A DNA stretch of 64,000 nucleotides, taken from the NCBI GenBank assembly GCA_964653555.1, contig CAZZFT010000003.1, forward strand, positions 45,586 to 109,585, read 5' to 3'. Positions 24,295 to 32,765 of the stretch are shown here, one piece after another. The notes beneath the pieces are model-generated. The model ran no database searches. It saw only the letters and a program-made list of their open reading frames with translations, and had not been told where the DNA came from. Numbering within the stretch: the first letter of the stretch is position 1; the number at the start of each line of letters is the position of its first letter. The DNA comes from JAHEJV01 sp964653555 (lineage in GTDB: Bacteria > Myxococcota_A > UBA9160 > SMWR01). The translations under genes and the position numbers were made by a program.

Positions 24295-26672
24295 GCGCGA
24301 CCTCCCGCGGCGATCGCGTCGAGGCGGGCCCGTGCCGCCGCCTCGATCCAGGCCTCGGCGTCGAGGCCGTGATGGCGGTACAGGGCGGCCAGATCACCGG
24401 ACTGGCCGAAGCTCTCCACGCCGAGTGACACGACACGGTGTCGACCGACCGCTCCCAGCCAGGAGAGCGCCGCCGGGTGCCCGTCGAGTCCCGTCACGAG
24501 CGCGGCCTCGGGTGCGAGCCGTGCGAGCAAGGCCTCGATCGGCGCGCGCCGCGCCGCCCGGCCGGCGGCGCGCTCCGCCTGGGCGGCGCGCCAGTCGCGG
24601 TGGAGCCGGTCCGCCGAGGTCACCGCCAGCAGGCCGATCCCCGGCAGGTCGGCGGCGAGAGCCGCGTGGGCGGCGAAGGCCTCCGGGGCGATCGCGCCCA
24701 TGTAGACGAGCGCGAGCGGCGCCTCGCCGGTCGGCTCGATCGCCCAGTAGGCGCCGGCAACCACCGCGTCGGCGAGCTCGGGCGTCATCTCGCGCTCGGG
24801 CTGCTCCAGCGACCGCGTCGAGAGCCGCAGGCACACCGATCCCCCGTCGGGCGCCTGCATGTGCTCGAGCGCGAAACGCATCACCACCGCTAGCTCGTCG
24901 ACGTAGGCGGGCTCGAAGGCCAGCAGGCCCGGCTGGCCCATGCACACGAGCGGGGTCGACACGGACTGGTGGGCGCCGCCTTCGGGCGCCAGCGTGATGC
25001 CCGAGGGCGTCGCCACCAGCAGGAAGCGTGCGTCCTGGTAGCAGGCGTAGTTGAGCGCATCGAGTCCGCGCGCGATGAAGGGGTCGTAGAGGGTTCCGAT
25101 CGGCAGCAGCCGCGCCCCGAACAGCGGGCCGGCGAGACCGAGGGCGGCGAGCAGGATGAACAGGTTGTTCTCCGCGATCCCCAGCTCGAAGTGCTGCCCG
25201 CCCGGCGACACCTCCCAGCTCTGGGCCGAGACCACGTTCTCGCGCCGGAACAGGTCCTCCTGGGTGAGCCGGTTGTAGACACCGCGCCGGTTCACCCAGG
25301 CCCCGAGGTTCGTCGAGACCGTCACGTCCGGCGACGCGGTGACGATCCGGTCGGCGATCGGGCCGCCGCTTCGCGCGAGCTCGGCGAGCAGCCGCCCGAA
25401 ACCCTCCTGGGTGGAGGCGCGCGCGGCGCGGCGCAGCGCGAGCGTGCGGGGGACCGGGATCGGGGCGGTCGCGTGACGGCGCTGGGTCTGGCGCGCGAAG
25501 GGCACCGACGCGAGGAACTCGCGCAGCGACGCCTCCGGCACGTCGAGGCCCGCAAAGGGCTCCCACTCGGCTCCTTCCGGCACCGCCTGCTCGGCGCGGA
25601 AGGACTCCATCTGCTCCGGGGTCATCAGCCCGGCGTGGTTGTCCTTGTGGCCCGCGAAGGGAAGCCCGTAACCCTTGATCGTGTAGGTCAGGAAGCAGGT
25701 CGGCGTGTCGCCGCTCGCGCGGTGGAAGGCCTCGAGCACGGTCTCGAGATCGTGCCCCCCGAGATTGGTCATCAGCGCGTGGAGGTCGGCGTCGTCGTGG
25801 CTCGCCAGCAGCTCGCGAAGGCCCGCGTCCCCGCCGAGATCGCGAAGTAGCGCGTCGCGCCAGCCCGCGCCGCCCTTGTAGACCAGTGCCGAGTAGAGGG
25901 AGTTCGGACAGCCGTCGATCCAGCGCCGCAGCGCGTCGCCGCCCGGACCGCGGAAGGCGGCTTCGAGGCGCTTGCCGTACTTGAGCACCTCCACGTCCCA
26001 GCCCATCGACCCGAACAGGGTCTCGATGCGCTGCCCGAGCCGGTCCTGCACGACGCGGTCGAGGCTCTGGCGGTTGTAGTCGATGATCCACCAGGTGTTG
26101 CGGACCTGGTACCGCCAGCCCTCGAGCAGTGCCTCGAACACGTTGCCCTCGTCGAGCTCCGCGTCGCCGACCAGCGCGATCATGCGACCGGGCGGCGCGT
26201 CGTCCGCCACCAGCTTCCGACTCCGCAGGTGGTCCTGGACCAGCGACGCGAAGAGCGTCATCGCGACGCCGAGACCGACCGAGCCGGTCGAGAAGTCGAC
26301 GTCGTCGCCGTCCTTGGTGCGCGACGGGTACGACTGGGCACCGCCGAAGGCGCGGAAGCGCTCCAGCGCGTCGCGCGAGGCGCGTCCCAGCAGGTACTGG
26401 ATCGCGTGGAACACGGGGCTCGCGTGGGGCTTCACCGCGACCCGGTCCTCGGGCCGCAGCACGTCGAAGTAGAGCGCCGCCATCAGCGTGACCACCGAGG
26501 CGCAGGAGGCCTGGTGTCCGCCGACCTTCAGGCCGTCCGAGTGGGGGCGCAGGTGATTCGCGTGATGGATCGTCCACGCCGAGAGCCAGAGCAGCTTGCG
26601 CTCCAGCGCGCGCAGACAGCGCAGGCGCTCGAGCTCGCCCTGCCCCGCTTCGGCCCTCGCTGCGTCCGCCAT
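24291..26672 (-). CDS. Homodimeric pyruvate/2-oxoacid dehydrogenase E1 (AceE-like transketolase fold)
   Basis: About 793 residues, shorter than typical AceE (near 890). The thiamine diphosphate motif is GDAELDEGNVFEALLEGW ending in DYNRQS; KVGGHQASCASVVTLMAALY and FTTGSVGL-type DFSTGSVGLG are AceE-like. The pyrimidine-domain segment HFELGIAENNLFILLAALGL and the C-terminal domain are also present. It decarboxylates pyruvate or a related 2-oxoacid and hands the acyl group to the lipoyl arm of E2. I use the ATG at 26672, preceded by GGGAGAGG; the frame extends to 26771. An Lrp-type regulator is divergent, as in BkdR-controlled branched-chain oxoacid operons, so the substrate could be other than pyruvate. 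Confidence 0.9.
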   Translation of the reverse strand: MADAARAEAGQGELERLRCLRALERKLLWLSAWTIHHANHLRPHSDGLKVGGHQASCASVVTLMAALYFDVLRPEDRVAVKPHASPVFHAIQYLLGRASRDALERFRAFGGAQSYPSRTKDGDDVDFSTGSVGLGVAMTLFASLVQDHLRSRKLVADDAPPGRMIALVGDAELDEGNVFEALLEGWRYQVRNTWWIIDYNRQSLDRVVQDRLGQRIETLFGSMGWDVEVLKYGKRLEAAFRGPGGDALRRWIDGCPNSLYSALVYKGGAGWRDALLRDLGGDAGLRELLASHDDADLHALMTNLGGHDLETVLEAFHRASGDTPTCFLTYTIKGYGLPFAGHKDNHAGLMTPEQMESFRAEQAVPEGAEWEPFAGLDVPEASLREFLASVPFARQTQRRHATAPIPVPRTLALRRAARASTQEGFGRLLAELARSGGPIADRIVTASPDVTVSTNLGAWVNRRGVYNRLTQEDLFRRENVVSAQSWEVSPGGQHFELGIAENNLFILLAALGLAGPLFGARLLPIGTLYDPFIARGLDALNYACYQDARFLLVATPSGITLAPEGGAHQSVSTPLVCMGQPGLLAFEPAYVDELAVVMRFALEHMQAPDGGSVCLRLSTRSLEQPEREMTPELADAVVAGAYWAIEPTGEAPLALVYMGAIAPEAFAAHAALAADLPGIGLLAVTSADRLHRDWRAAQAERAAGRAARRAPIEALLARLAPEAALVTGLDGHPAALSWLGAVGRHRVVSLGVESFGQSGDLAALYRHHGLDAEAWIEAAARARLDAIAAGGRA

Positions 26673-26831
26673 CGCCTCTCCCGTGCCGGTCGGCCCGAGC
26701 CCCGATCCGGAGCCAGGGTACTGCCTGCGAGAGGACCGAAGATTGCGATGATGCCAATATTCGACCCTCATTCAGCAACCTAGATCCATTCCACCCTTGA
26801 TTATGGCGATTTTATTGCTCAACATCCGATC
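26673..26831. promoter_or_regulatory. AT-rich divergent control region between E1 and lrp-like genes
   Basis: The 159-base spacer has an unusually AT-rich core (about 26740-26825) for this genome, including TTGATTATGGCGATTTTATT. Divergent Lrp-type regulators usually bind such spacers, so autoregulation and control of the E1-E2 operon are likely. I could not fix promoter elements. Confidence 0.4.
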
Positions 26832-27317
26832 GTGGCGGCAGATCTGGACGAGATCGACCGGCGCATCCTGGGCCAGCTCCAGGAGAACGCGCGGATCTCC
26901 AACGTGGAGCTGGCGGCAGCGGTGGGCCTGTCCCCCTCGCCCTGCTTGCGACGCGTGCGCGATCTCGAGGCGGAGGGCGTGATCCGGGGCCACGTCACCC
27001 TGCTCGACCCGATCCGGCTGGGCCTCGGCGTGAGCGTCTTCGTCCAGGTGCGGCTCGAGAGGCAGGTCGAGGAGGCGCTCGAGACCTTCGAGGCCGCGGT
27101 GTCGAGCCGACCCGAGGTCGTCGAGTGCTACCTGATGACGGGCGACGCCGACTACCTGCTGCGCGTCGTGGTGCCCGACCTGCCGGCCTACGAGCGCCTG
27201 ATGATCGACCACCTCACGCGCATTCCCGGGGTGTCGAACATCCGCTCCAGCTTCTCGCTGAAGCAGGTCAAGTACCGGACCCAGCTTCCTCTCGACATGA
27301 CCTCCGACGATTCCTGA
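26832..27317 (+). CDS. Lrp/AsnC family transcriptional regulator
   Basis: A 161-residue regulator of normal family length. The N-terminal helix-turn-helix covers LDEIDRRILGQLQENARISN and VELAAAVGLSPSPCLRRVRDLE. The C-terminal RAM domain (VFVQVRLERQ, VECYLMTGDADYLLRVVVPD, RSSFSLKQVKYRTQLPL) binds amino acids or related small effectors and drives oligomerisation. GTG start. It is divergent from the E1-E2 operon and is the likely regulator of it, comparable with BkdR in pseudomonads. The downstream gene has its own promoter. Confidence 0.92.
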   Translation: MAADLDEIDRRILGQLQENARISNVELAAAVGLSPSPCLRRVRDLEAEGVIRGHVTLLDPIRLGLGVSVFVQVRLERQVEEALETFEAAVSSRPEVVECYLMTGDADYLLRVVVPDLPAYERLMIDHLTRIPGVSNIRSSFSLKQVKYRTQLPLDMTSDDS

Positions 27318-27355
27318 TCCGGCTCGGAGGCGCGTGTCGCGCCGAACCTTTCTGA

Positions 27356-27406
27356 TTGACACCGGACCGGCGTGGCGGGTAGCGTCGCTCCTGACATGTT
27401 CATCAG
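27356..27406 (+). promoter_or_regulatory. Promoter and start-site dyad of PEP-CTERM paralogue 1
   Basis: TTGACA (27356-27361), 18 bases, TAGCGT (27380-27385), then five bases later the dyad CTGACATGTTCATCAG (27391-27406), which has the CTGA-N8-TCAG frame of the catabolic operators. Paralogue 2 has the same -10, spacing and dyad position. Confidence 0.55.
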
Positions 27407-27457
27407 CAGCTTTCTGCGCCCTCGAGAGGGCACTGGGGAAGCCGAGGGGGAATCCAG

Positions 27458-28468
27458 TTGAGGTCGATACTTCGGTCGTTCGCGAGCGCCCTGCTGCTCG
27501 TCGCGCCGCTGCTGACGGTCACCGGCCAGGCAGCGGACGCGCAGAGCTTCTATTCGATCAGCGGCACGATCAACATGAAGTACGCCGCGTTCCCGAAGAT
27601 CTTCATCGGCCCGAGGACGGCCGTGGCCCAGGGCACGGGCGTGGGCGTAGTGGACTTCTCGATACCGCCCGATCTGTGGAAGACCTCCACCGTCAAGTTC
27701 GGCGTGTACCCCGCCTATCCGTCGGTCGCACAGGTGTTGGCGACGTCGACCACCAGCCATCCGTCACCGGCCAATCTGGCCGCCGGTAGCGGCCCCGGCA
27801 GCCTCGCCTGGTGTCCGCCGGCCGGCAATCCGGTGAACCCGGTCTGCACGAACCCCGCGGCCGCGACGGCGGGACTGAACGGGCTGCTCGTGTACAGCGC
27901 CGGGCCGAACCAGTTCGGCGGCTCGATCAACCTGATCACGCACGTCAAGGGCGAGGTCTCCCGCCGGATCGCGACGGGCCCGAGCCAGTTCAATCACGTC
28001 CCCGTGTCCAGCACCGGAGCCTGGCTCGCGGGCGGACCCTACGAGGGCTCGATCTTCGCGCAGCGTCCCCCCGGCGTGATCACCCAGAGCCCGGTGCTCG
28101 GGCCCAGCGGCTCGATCCAGACGCCGGGCTTCTACGTCGGTCTGGGACCGACGCCGCCCTCGATCCTCCAGACCGGACTTCCCCTGACCACGGGCATGAT
28201 CGTGGGTCGGGATTCCCGGCCGTCTCCGTTCACGCTCACGCTCAGCGGCTATGACAACCGCAACGCCTCGGGCGTCGGGACGATCCAGCTCGTCGGCGGC
28301 TCGTTCTTCAATCAGCCCGCGGCCAGTCCGGCGCAGTCCTTCCCGGGGAACACCACCATCAAGCTGACACTGCCCGAGCCGAGCGCCGTGGCTGGCCTCG
28401 CCATCGGGGCCGTGGCGCTGCTGGGTCTCTGGCGCCTGGCGAAGCGCCGCGACGGAACACGCAGCTGA
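27458..28468 (+). CDS. Exported PEP-CTERM protein, paralogue 1 of 3
   Basis: 336 residues. A signal peptide (LRSFASALLLVAPLLTVTGQ, cleavage near ADAQS) is followed by a mature domain without recognisable enzyme motifs. The C-terminus is a PEP-CTERM sorting signal: LPEPSAVAGLAIGAVALLGL, then WRLAKRR. It would be recognised by an exosortase, which is not encoded here. The mature part has a conserved C-x10-C pair in AWCPPAGNPVNPVC and long Gly/Pro/Ser/Thr-rich stretches (GPNQFGGS, GPSGSIQTPG, GYDNRNASGVGTIQLVGGSF). TTG start with GAGGGGG upstream. Monocistronic, with its own promoter and terminator. Surface, matrix or exported substrate-binding role; none is known. Confidence 0.85.
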   Translation: MRSILRSFASALLLVAPLLTVTGQAADAQSFYSISGTINMKYAAFPKIFIGPRTAVAQGTGVGVVDFSIPPDLWKTSTVKFGVYPAYPSVAQVLATSTTSHPSPANLAAGSGPGSLAWCPPAGNPVNPVCTNPAAATAGLNGLLVYSAGPNQFGGSINLITHVKGEVSRRIATGPSQFNHVPVSSTGAWLAGGPYEGSIFAQRPPGVITQSPVLGPSGSIQTPGFYVGLGPTPPSILQTGLPLTTGMIVGRDSRPSPFTLTLSGYDNRNASGVGTIQLVGGSFFNQPAASPAQSFPGNTTIKLTLPEPSAVAGLAIGAVALLGLWRLAKRRDGTRS

Positions 28469-28507
28469 CAGCGGTTCCCAAAGCGCCGAGCCGGGGAGCG
28501 AGGACGA

Positions 28508-28535
28508 GCGGGACGCGGATGTCTCCGCCTCCCGC
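28508..28535 (+). terminator. Stem-loop after PEP-CTERM paralogue 1
   Basis: An 11-base stem with one mismatch (GCGGGACGCGG at 28508-28518, CCGCCTCCCGC at 28525-28535) and a 6-base loop, 40 bases after the stop. No U tract. Confidence 0.45.
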
Positions 28536-28690
28536 CGTCCCTCGATCTGTCACGCGAACCAGCCGACGAGCGCGCCTTCGCGCTGGAGGGCGCGTCTTCC
28601 AGCTGGCGACGCTCGGCTTGAGCGGCGCTGGCACCGAACCTCTCGCGACCTCCGTCGCCGTGATGCGGCGCCGCCCCCGAGGAGGACACC

Positions 28691-30148
28691 GTGATCGAGC
28701 GCAAGGAGCTGTTCATCGGCGGCCGCTGGGAAGCGCCGGTCGTCTCCGCGCAGACCGACGTCATCTCCCCGGCGACCGAGGAGGTCGTCGCGACGGTCCC
28801 GGCCACATCGCCGGCCGACGTCGACCGCGCCGTAGCCGCTGCGCGCACCGCCTTCGATGACGGCGCGTGGTCGGCGCTACCCGCCGAGGACCGGGCCGCC
28901 GCGCTAGACCGGCTCGCCGGCGAGCTCGAGGCGCGCGTTGCAGAGTTCTCCCATGCCATCACACTATGCATGGGCGCCCCGGTCCAACTCTCGGGCCCGC
29001 AGGTGTTCCTCGCCGCGATGGTGCTGCGTTCGGACGCCGCGCTCGTGCGCGAGTTCCCGTTCACCGAGATCCGCCGCGGGGCGCTGCTGCCCGCATCGGT
29101 CGAGCACGAGCCGGTCGGCGTCGTCGCGACCATCCCGGCGTGGAACGGCTCGCTGCTGATGAACGTGCTCAAGATGGGGCCTGCCCTCGCCGCGGGTTGT
29201 ACCGTCGTCGCAAAGCCGGCCGCCCAGGCGCCCCTCGACGCGCTGCTCCTCGCCGAGGCAGTCGAGGCCGCCGGCTTCCCCGATGGGGTCGTGAGCATCC
29301 TCCCCGGCGGCGGCGACATCGGGGCCTACCTCGTCGAGCACCCGGACGTGGACATGGTGTCGTTCACGGGATCGGTCGCGACGGGGCGCCAGGTGGGCGA
29401 GTCCTGCGGGCGGCAGCTCAAGCGCTGCACGCTCGAACTCGGCGGGAAGTCGGCCGCGATCGTGCTCGATGACGCCCACCTCGGCACCCTCGCCGCGGGC
29501 ATCGCGATGGGGTCCTTCGCCAACTCCGGCCAGATGTGCAACGGCTTCACCCGGCTGATCGTCCCCGAGGCACGCCACGATGACTTCGTCGACGCGGTCG
29601 TCGCCGCCGTCCGCCAACTCGCCGTCGGGGATCCCTTCGACGAGGCCACGATGCTCGGCCCGCTGGGCTCCGCGGCGCAGCGCGACCGCGTCGAGTCGTA
29701 CATCCGGGCCGGGCTCGAGGAGGGCGCGACCCTCGCCGTCGGCGGTGGTCGTCCCGAGCACCTCGAACGCGGCTACTACGTCGAGCCAACGGTGTTCGTG
29801 AACGTCGACAACTCCATGCGCATCGCCCGCGAGGAGATCTTCGGCCCGGTCCTTTCGGTCATCCCCTACGACGGGAGCGAGGAGGTCGCGATCCGCATCG
29901 CCAACGACTCCGAGATGGGACTGCACGGCGCCGTGTTCAGCGCCGACGAGGCCCGTGCGTACCGCATCGGTCGGCGCATCCGCACCGGGACGTTCTCGAT
30001 CAACGGGTTCTCCGTGAACCCGGGCGTGCCGTTCGGTGGCTACAAGGACTCCGGGCTCGGTCGGGAGTCCGGGATCGAAGGCCTCAAGTCGTTCCTCGAG
30101 GTCAAGACCATCCACCTCACCGAAGATCTCGCGACCGAACTGAGCTGA
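28691..30148 (+). CDS. Aldehyde dehydrogenase family protein
   Basis: A 485-residue NAD(P)-dependent aldehyde dehydrogenase. The catalytic glutamate is in TLELGGKSA and the nucleophilic cysteine in FANSGQMCNGF; the cofactor segment PAWNGSLLMNVLKMGPALAA and the FTGSVATG motif are intact. It oxidises an aldehyde to an acid. GTG start after GAGGAGG. Followed after 30 bases by an alcohol dehydrogenase gene, so the pair would convert an alcohol through the aldehyde to an acid. The pair lies between two PEP-CTERM paralogues. Phrases such as CTCGAACTC recur here and give the pair a slightly actinobacterial flavour, a weak hint of transfer. Confidence 0.92.
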   Translation: MIERKELFIGGRWEAPVVSAQTDVISPATEEVVATVPATSPADVDRAVAAARTAFDDGAWSALPAEDRAAALDRLAGELEARVAEFSHAITLCMGAPVQLSGPQVFLAAMVLRSDAALVREFPFTEIRRGALLPASVEHEPVGVVATIPAWNGSLLMNVLKMGPALAAGCTVVAKPAAQAPLDALLLAEAVEAAGFPDGVVSILPGGGDIGAYLVEHPDVDMVSFTGSVATGRQVGESCGRQLKRCTLELGGKSAAIVLDDAHLGTLAAGIAMGSFANSGQMCNGFTRLIVPEARHDDFVDAVVAAVRQLAVGDPFDEATMLGPLGSAAQRDRVESYIRAGLEEGATLAVGGGRPEHLERGYYVEPTVFVNVDNSMRIAREEIFGPVLSVIPYDGSEEVAIRIANDSEMGLHGAVFSADEARAYRIGRRIRTGTFSINGFSVNPGVPFGGYKDSGLGRESGIEGLKSFLEVKTIHLTEDLATELS

Positions 30149-30178
30149 ACCGACCCCGACCCGACCAGGAGCACCCTC

Positions 30179-31255
30179 GTGAAGGCAGCCCTCTACACCG
30201 GTTCCTCCGAGGTCCTGACGGTCGAGGACGTGCAGCCGCTGGCGCCCGGGCCCCGGGACGTCATCGTGCAGGTCGAGGCCGCCGGCGTGTGCCACAGCGA
30301 CCTCGGGATCCTGCGCCACGCCCCGCCCGGGTTCCCGACCGCCGTGCTCGGTCACGAGGCTGCGGGGCGCATCGTGGAGGTCGGCACCGAGGTCAGGACC
30401 CTCCAGCAGGGCGACCGCGTCGTCAGCACCATCATCGCCTCGTGCGGCCGCTGCTACTTCTGCACCCGTGGTGAGGTGTACCTGTGCGCCGACCCCGACA
30501 ACGTCGCGTTCCGGCCACGCCACAAGCTCGCCTCCGGCGATGTGGCCGTCGCGTTTGCTGGGCTCGGCGCGTTCGCGGAACGCATCATCGGCGACGAGGG
30601 ATCGTTCGTGAAGGTCGACACGGATCTCCCCGCCGAACAGCTCGCGCTGCTGGGGTGCGGGCTGTCCACGGGGCTGGGGGCCGCCCTCCACACCGGCGGC
30701 GTCACCTTCGGCGACTCCGTCGTCGTGATCGGTACCGGCGGCGTCGGGATGGCGGCCGTGCAGGGGGCACGCATCGCCGGCGCGGGACGGATCATCGCCG
30801 TCGATCTCGTCGAGATGAAGCGCACGCATGCGTTGACCCTCGGAGCGACCGACGAGATCGACCCTTCCGCTGGCGATGCGGTGGAAGCGGTCCGGGAGCT
30901 CACGGGGGGTCTGGGCGCCGACGTGGTCATCGAGGCGGTCGGGGCGGAGCCGACGATCACCCAGGGCAACGCGATGCTGCGCCGTGGCGGCACGCTCGTC
31001 CTCGTGGGCATGCCGCGGGCCGGTACCACCGTGACCATCGACCCCATCGACGTGGGGTGGGGCGGCAAACGCATCGTCGGATGCGTGTTCGGGAACACCC
31101 ACGCGCAACGTGACATTCCCCGCTACGTGCAGTTGGCGGAGCGGGGCCTGCTCGATCTCGACGCGATGGTGAGCCGCACGCTCCCGCTCGACGAGATCAA
31201 CGATGCCTTCTCCGCGCTCGAATCCGGAGAGGTCATCCGGTCCGTGATCCGCTGA
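30179..31255 (+). CDS. Zinc-dependent alcohol dehydrogenase (MDR family)
   Basis: A 358-residue medium-chain dehydrogenase. The catalytic zinc ligands lie in GVCHSD and GHEAAGRI; the structural zinc lobe is SCGRCYFCTRGEVYLC, a complete C-x2-C-x2-C-x7-C. The NAD site is VVIGTGGVGMAAVQGARIAGA followed by an acidic residue in AVDLVEMKR, which favours NAD over NADP. GTG start. Cotranscribed with the aldehyde dehydrogenase. The QGD RV-STIIASCG region resembles class III-like bacterial alcohol dehydrogenases. Alcohol substrate unknown. Confidence 0.92.
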   Translation: MKAALYTGSSEVLTVEDVQPLAPGPRDVIVQVEAAGVCHSDLGILRHAPPGFPTAVLGHEAAGRIVEVGTEVRTLQQGDRVVSTIIASCGRCYFCTRGEVYLCADPDNVAFRPRHKLASGDVAVAFAGLGAFAERIIGDEGSFVKVDTDLPAEQLALLGCGLSTGLGAALHTGGVTFGDSVVVIGTGGVGMAAVQGARIAGAGRIIAVDLVEMKRTHALTLGATDEIDPSAGDAVEAVRELTGGLGADVVIEAVGAEPTITQGNAMLRRGGTLVLVGMPRAGTTVTIDPIDVGWGGKRIVGCVFGNTHAQRDIPRYVQLAERGLLDLDAMVSRTLPLDEINDAFSALESGEVIRSVIR

Positions 31256-31321
31256 CGACCGGGGATGCTGCGGGCCGCAGAGCGGATCCGCGAGGAGACC
31301 GCCCGGCGAAGCCCTCCCCCG

Positions 31322-32386
31322 TCACGAGGCGCCGAAGGCGGCCGCGCGAGTGGCGGCGTTCTGACGCACGCTCGCGTAGAAGAGCGCCACATCGAGCCAG
31401 TGGTAGTTGTCCTGGCCGAGATAGAAGGGCACATCGCCGAAGCCATCGGAGCGGATCTGCGTCACGCGCAGAACCCCGTCTAGGCACTGCGCGTCGGCGA
31501 CCGCCGGCACGATGCGTCCTTCCGCAAGGGAGAGTCCGCCGGGATTCCCATCGTGCGGTACGCGAGCCCCGTCGGTCTGCCAGCTGAGCGGGTTGACGCA
31601 GACGGCGTCGCTCATGTCCATGAACGGCTGCCAGCCCGGCCCCCCCGTCTGCCACGAGACCAGGCAACCGGTTGCCGCCGCCGACGTACAGACCGGGATG
31701 TCCGGGAGCTTCGCGGCGATCTCGGCTCTCGGGACCGCGTAGCCGATTGGATACGCCGCCACGAGCCGGGACCGCAGCGCCGTGCCCGAGACGCGCCGCT
31801 CGAGGAGCGTCACCACGTGGCGAGCCCCCTGGCTGTGTCCGGCGACGATGAAGGGCGTATCGCCGCCGATCCGAGCGAGGAAGGACTCGAACGCCGCCTC
31901 GACGTCGCCGTAGGCGACGTCGAGGGCGCGAGCCCCTCCCCCCTCCAAGTCGAAGAAGGATCCGAGGCTCGCCTGCCGGTAGCGCGGCGCATAGACGGCG
32001 CAGCAGCCGTCGAAGACGCTCGCCTGACCGCGCAGGACGAATCTGTCGGTGAGCTGGTTCGTCTCGGCGTCCTGCAAGGAGGCGTTCCAGCCGGGTGATT
32101 CCACGTCCGTGGTCGGATGGACGAAGAAGACGGCGACCGCCGGCTTCGCGGGCGGTGCGGGCAGCTCGGGCACGCTGTAGTCGGCGGGATCGCTGCGACC
32201 GGGCAGCGCGGCCCACGCCTCGTCCTTCGCATAGTCGGGGGCGGGCGGCAGCTCCCCTTCCACGAACGGTCCCCGTGGCGTGATCCGGTAGGCGAGGAAC
32301 GCGAAATAGAGCACGTCGCGCTGCGTCCAGGCGGCGACGGCGAGCAGCGCCACCACGACACCGGAAACCACCAGACTCCTGCGCAT
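31322..32386 (-). CDS. DUF3089 family alpha/beta hydrolase with N-terminal membrane anchor
   Basis: About 354 residues. A hydrophobic N-terminal segment (LVVSGVVVALLAVAAW) works as a signal anchor. FFVHPTTDVESPGWNASLQD, ASVFDGCCAVYAPRYRQASL and the nucleophile elbow FIVAGHSQGARHV are hallmarks of DUF3089, an alpha/beta hydrolase group with lipase-like features. Several cysteines may form disulphides in the periplasm. I use the ATG at 32386, preceded by AAGGGGGCGAC. It is transcribed towards the alcohol dehydrogenase gene and is alone in its direction. Probable esterase; substrate unknown. Confidence 0.87.
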   Translation of the reverse strand: MRRSLVVSGVVVALLAVAAWTQRDVLYFAFLAYRITPRGPFVEGELPPAPDYAKDEAWAALPGRSDPADYSVPELPAPPAKPAVAVFFVHPTTDVESPGWNASLQDAETNQLTDRFVLRGQASVFDGCCAVYAPRYRQASLGSFFDLEGGGARALDVAYGDVEAAFESFLARIGGDTPFIVAGHSQGARHVVTLLERRVSGTALRSRLVAAYPIGYAVPRAEIAAKLPDIPVCTSAAATGCLVSWQTGGPGWQPFMDMSDAVCVNPLSWQTDGARVPHDGNPGGLSLAEGRIVPAVADAQCLDGVLRVTQIRSDGFGDVPFYLGQDNYHWLDVALFYASVRQNAATRAAAFGAS

Positions 32387-32664
32387 GTCGCCCCCTTTCC
32401 CCGAGCCGCGGTCCATTCTACCCAGCCCGCGATCGCAGACGGGCTCCGGCGCCGGGCGCGGGCAGTGCGCGGTGGACGTGCAGGTCGGGCCCGTAACCGC
32501 GGCGGCCCGGGGCGGGTTCTCGTTCGCAGAGGGCCTCCCGCGAAAGCGTCACTGGGCCGCCCCCCGACGGTTGCCCCGCTCCCCGGCCAGGGTGCCCGCC
32601 CCTGATCCGGGCCCGCAGACCTGCCTCCGGCCACGCATTTTGCGTCGTACCCGACCTTTTATGA
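32387..32664. other. Non-coding stretch before paralogue 2 promoter
   Basis: The gap from 32387 to the paralogue 2 start at 32766 is 379 bases. Its right-hand part holds the promoter at 32665-32715. In the left part I see no gene, repeat or RNA that I can support; the promoter of the DUF3089 gene must also lie here. Confidence 0.5.
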
Positions 32665-32715
32665 TGGACAACTCACCCGGGCCGGGTGTAGCGTCGTTCT
32701 TGACGATTTAGTCAG
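32665..32715 (+). promoter_or_regulatory. Promoter and start-site dyad of PEP-CTERM paralogue 2
   Basis: TGGACA (32665-32670), 18 bases, TAGCGT (32689-32694), then five bases later TTGACGATTTAGTCAG (32700-32715). Spacer length, -10 and dyad position are identical to those of paralogue 1, although the surrounding bases differ, which points to selection on the elements. Confidence 0.55.
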
Positions 32716-32765
32716 CAAGGTCCCCAGGTCGCCCTGAGCGGCCCGGGGGCGCCGGAGGAGTGGTT

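Noticed and set aside
26801..26825. Possible ninth operator in the Lrp spacer (TTATTGCTCAAC)
   Set aside because: Only one half-site resembles the consensus and the other half does not; the spacer is better explained by Lrp binding.
28691..31255. Recent horizontal transfer of the dehydrogenase pair from actinobacteria
   Set aside because: The impression comes from a few codons and motifs only; GC content is similar and there are no integrase, IS or tRNA borders.
31264..31276. Short palindrome CTGCGGgCCGCAG after the alcohol dehydrogenase
   Set aside because: Only a 6-bp stem with a one-base centre; too short for a hairpin loop and without a U tract, so not listed as a terminator.
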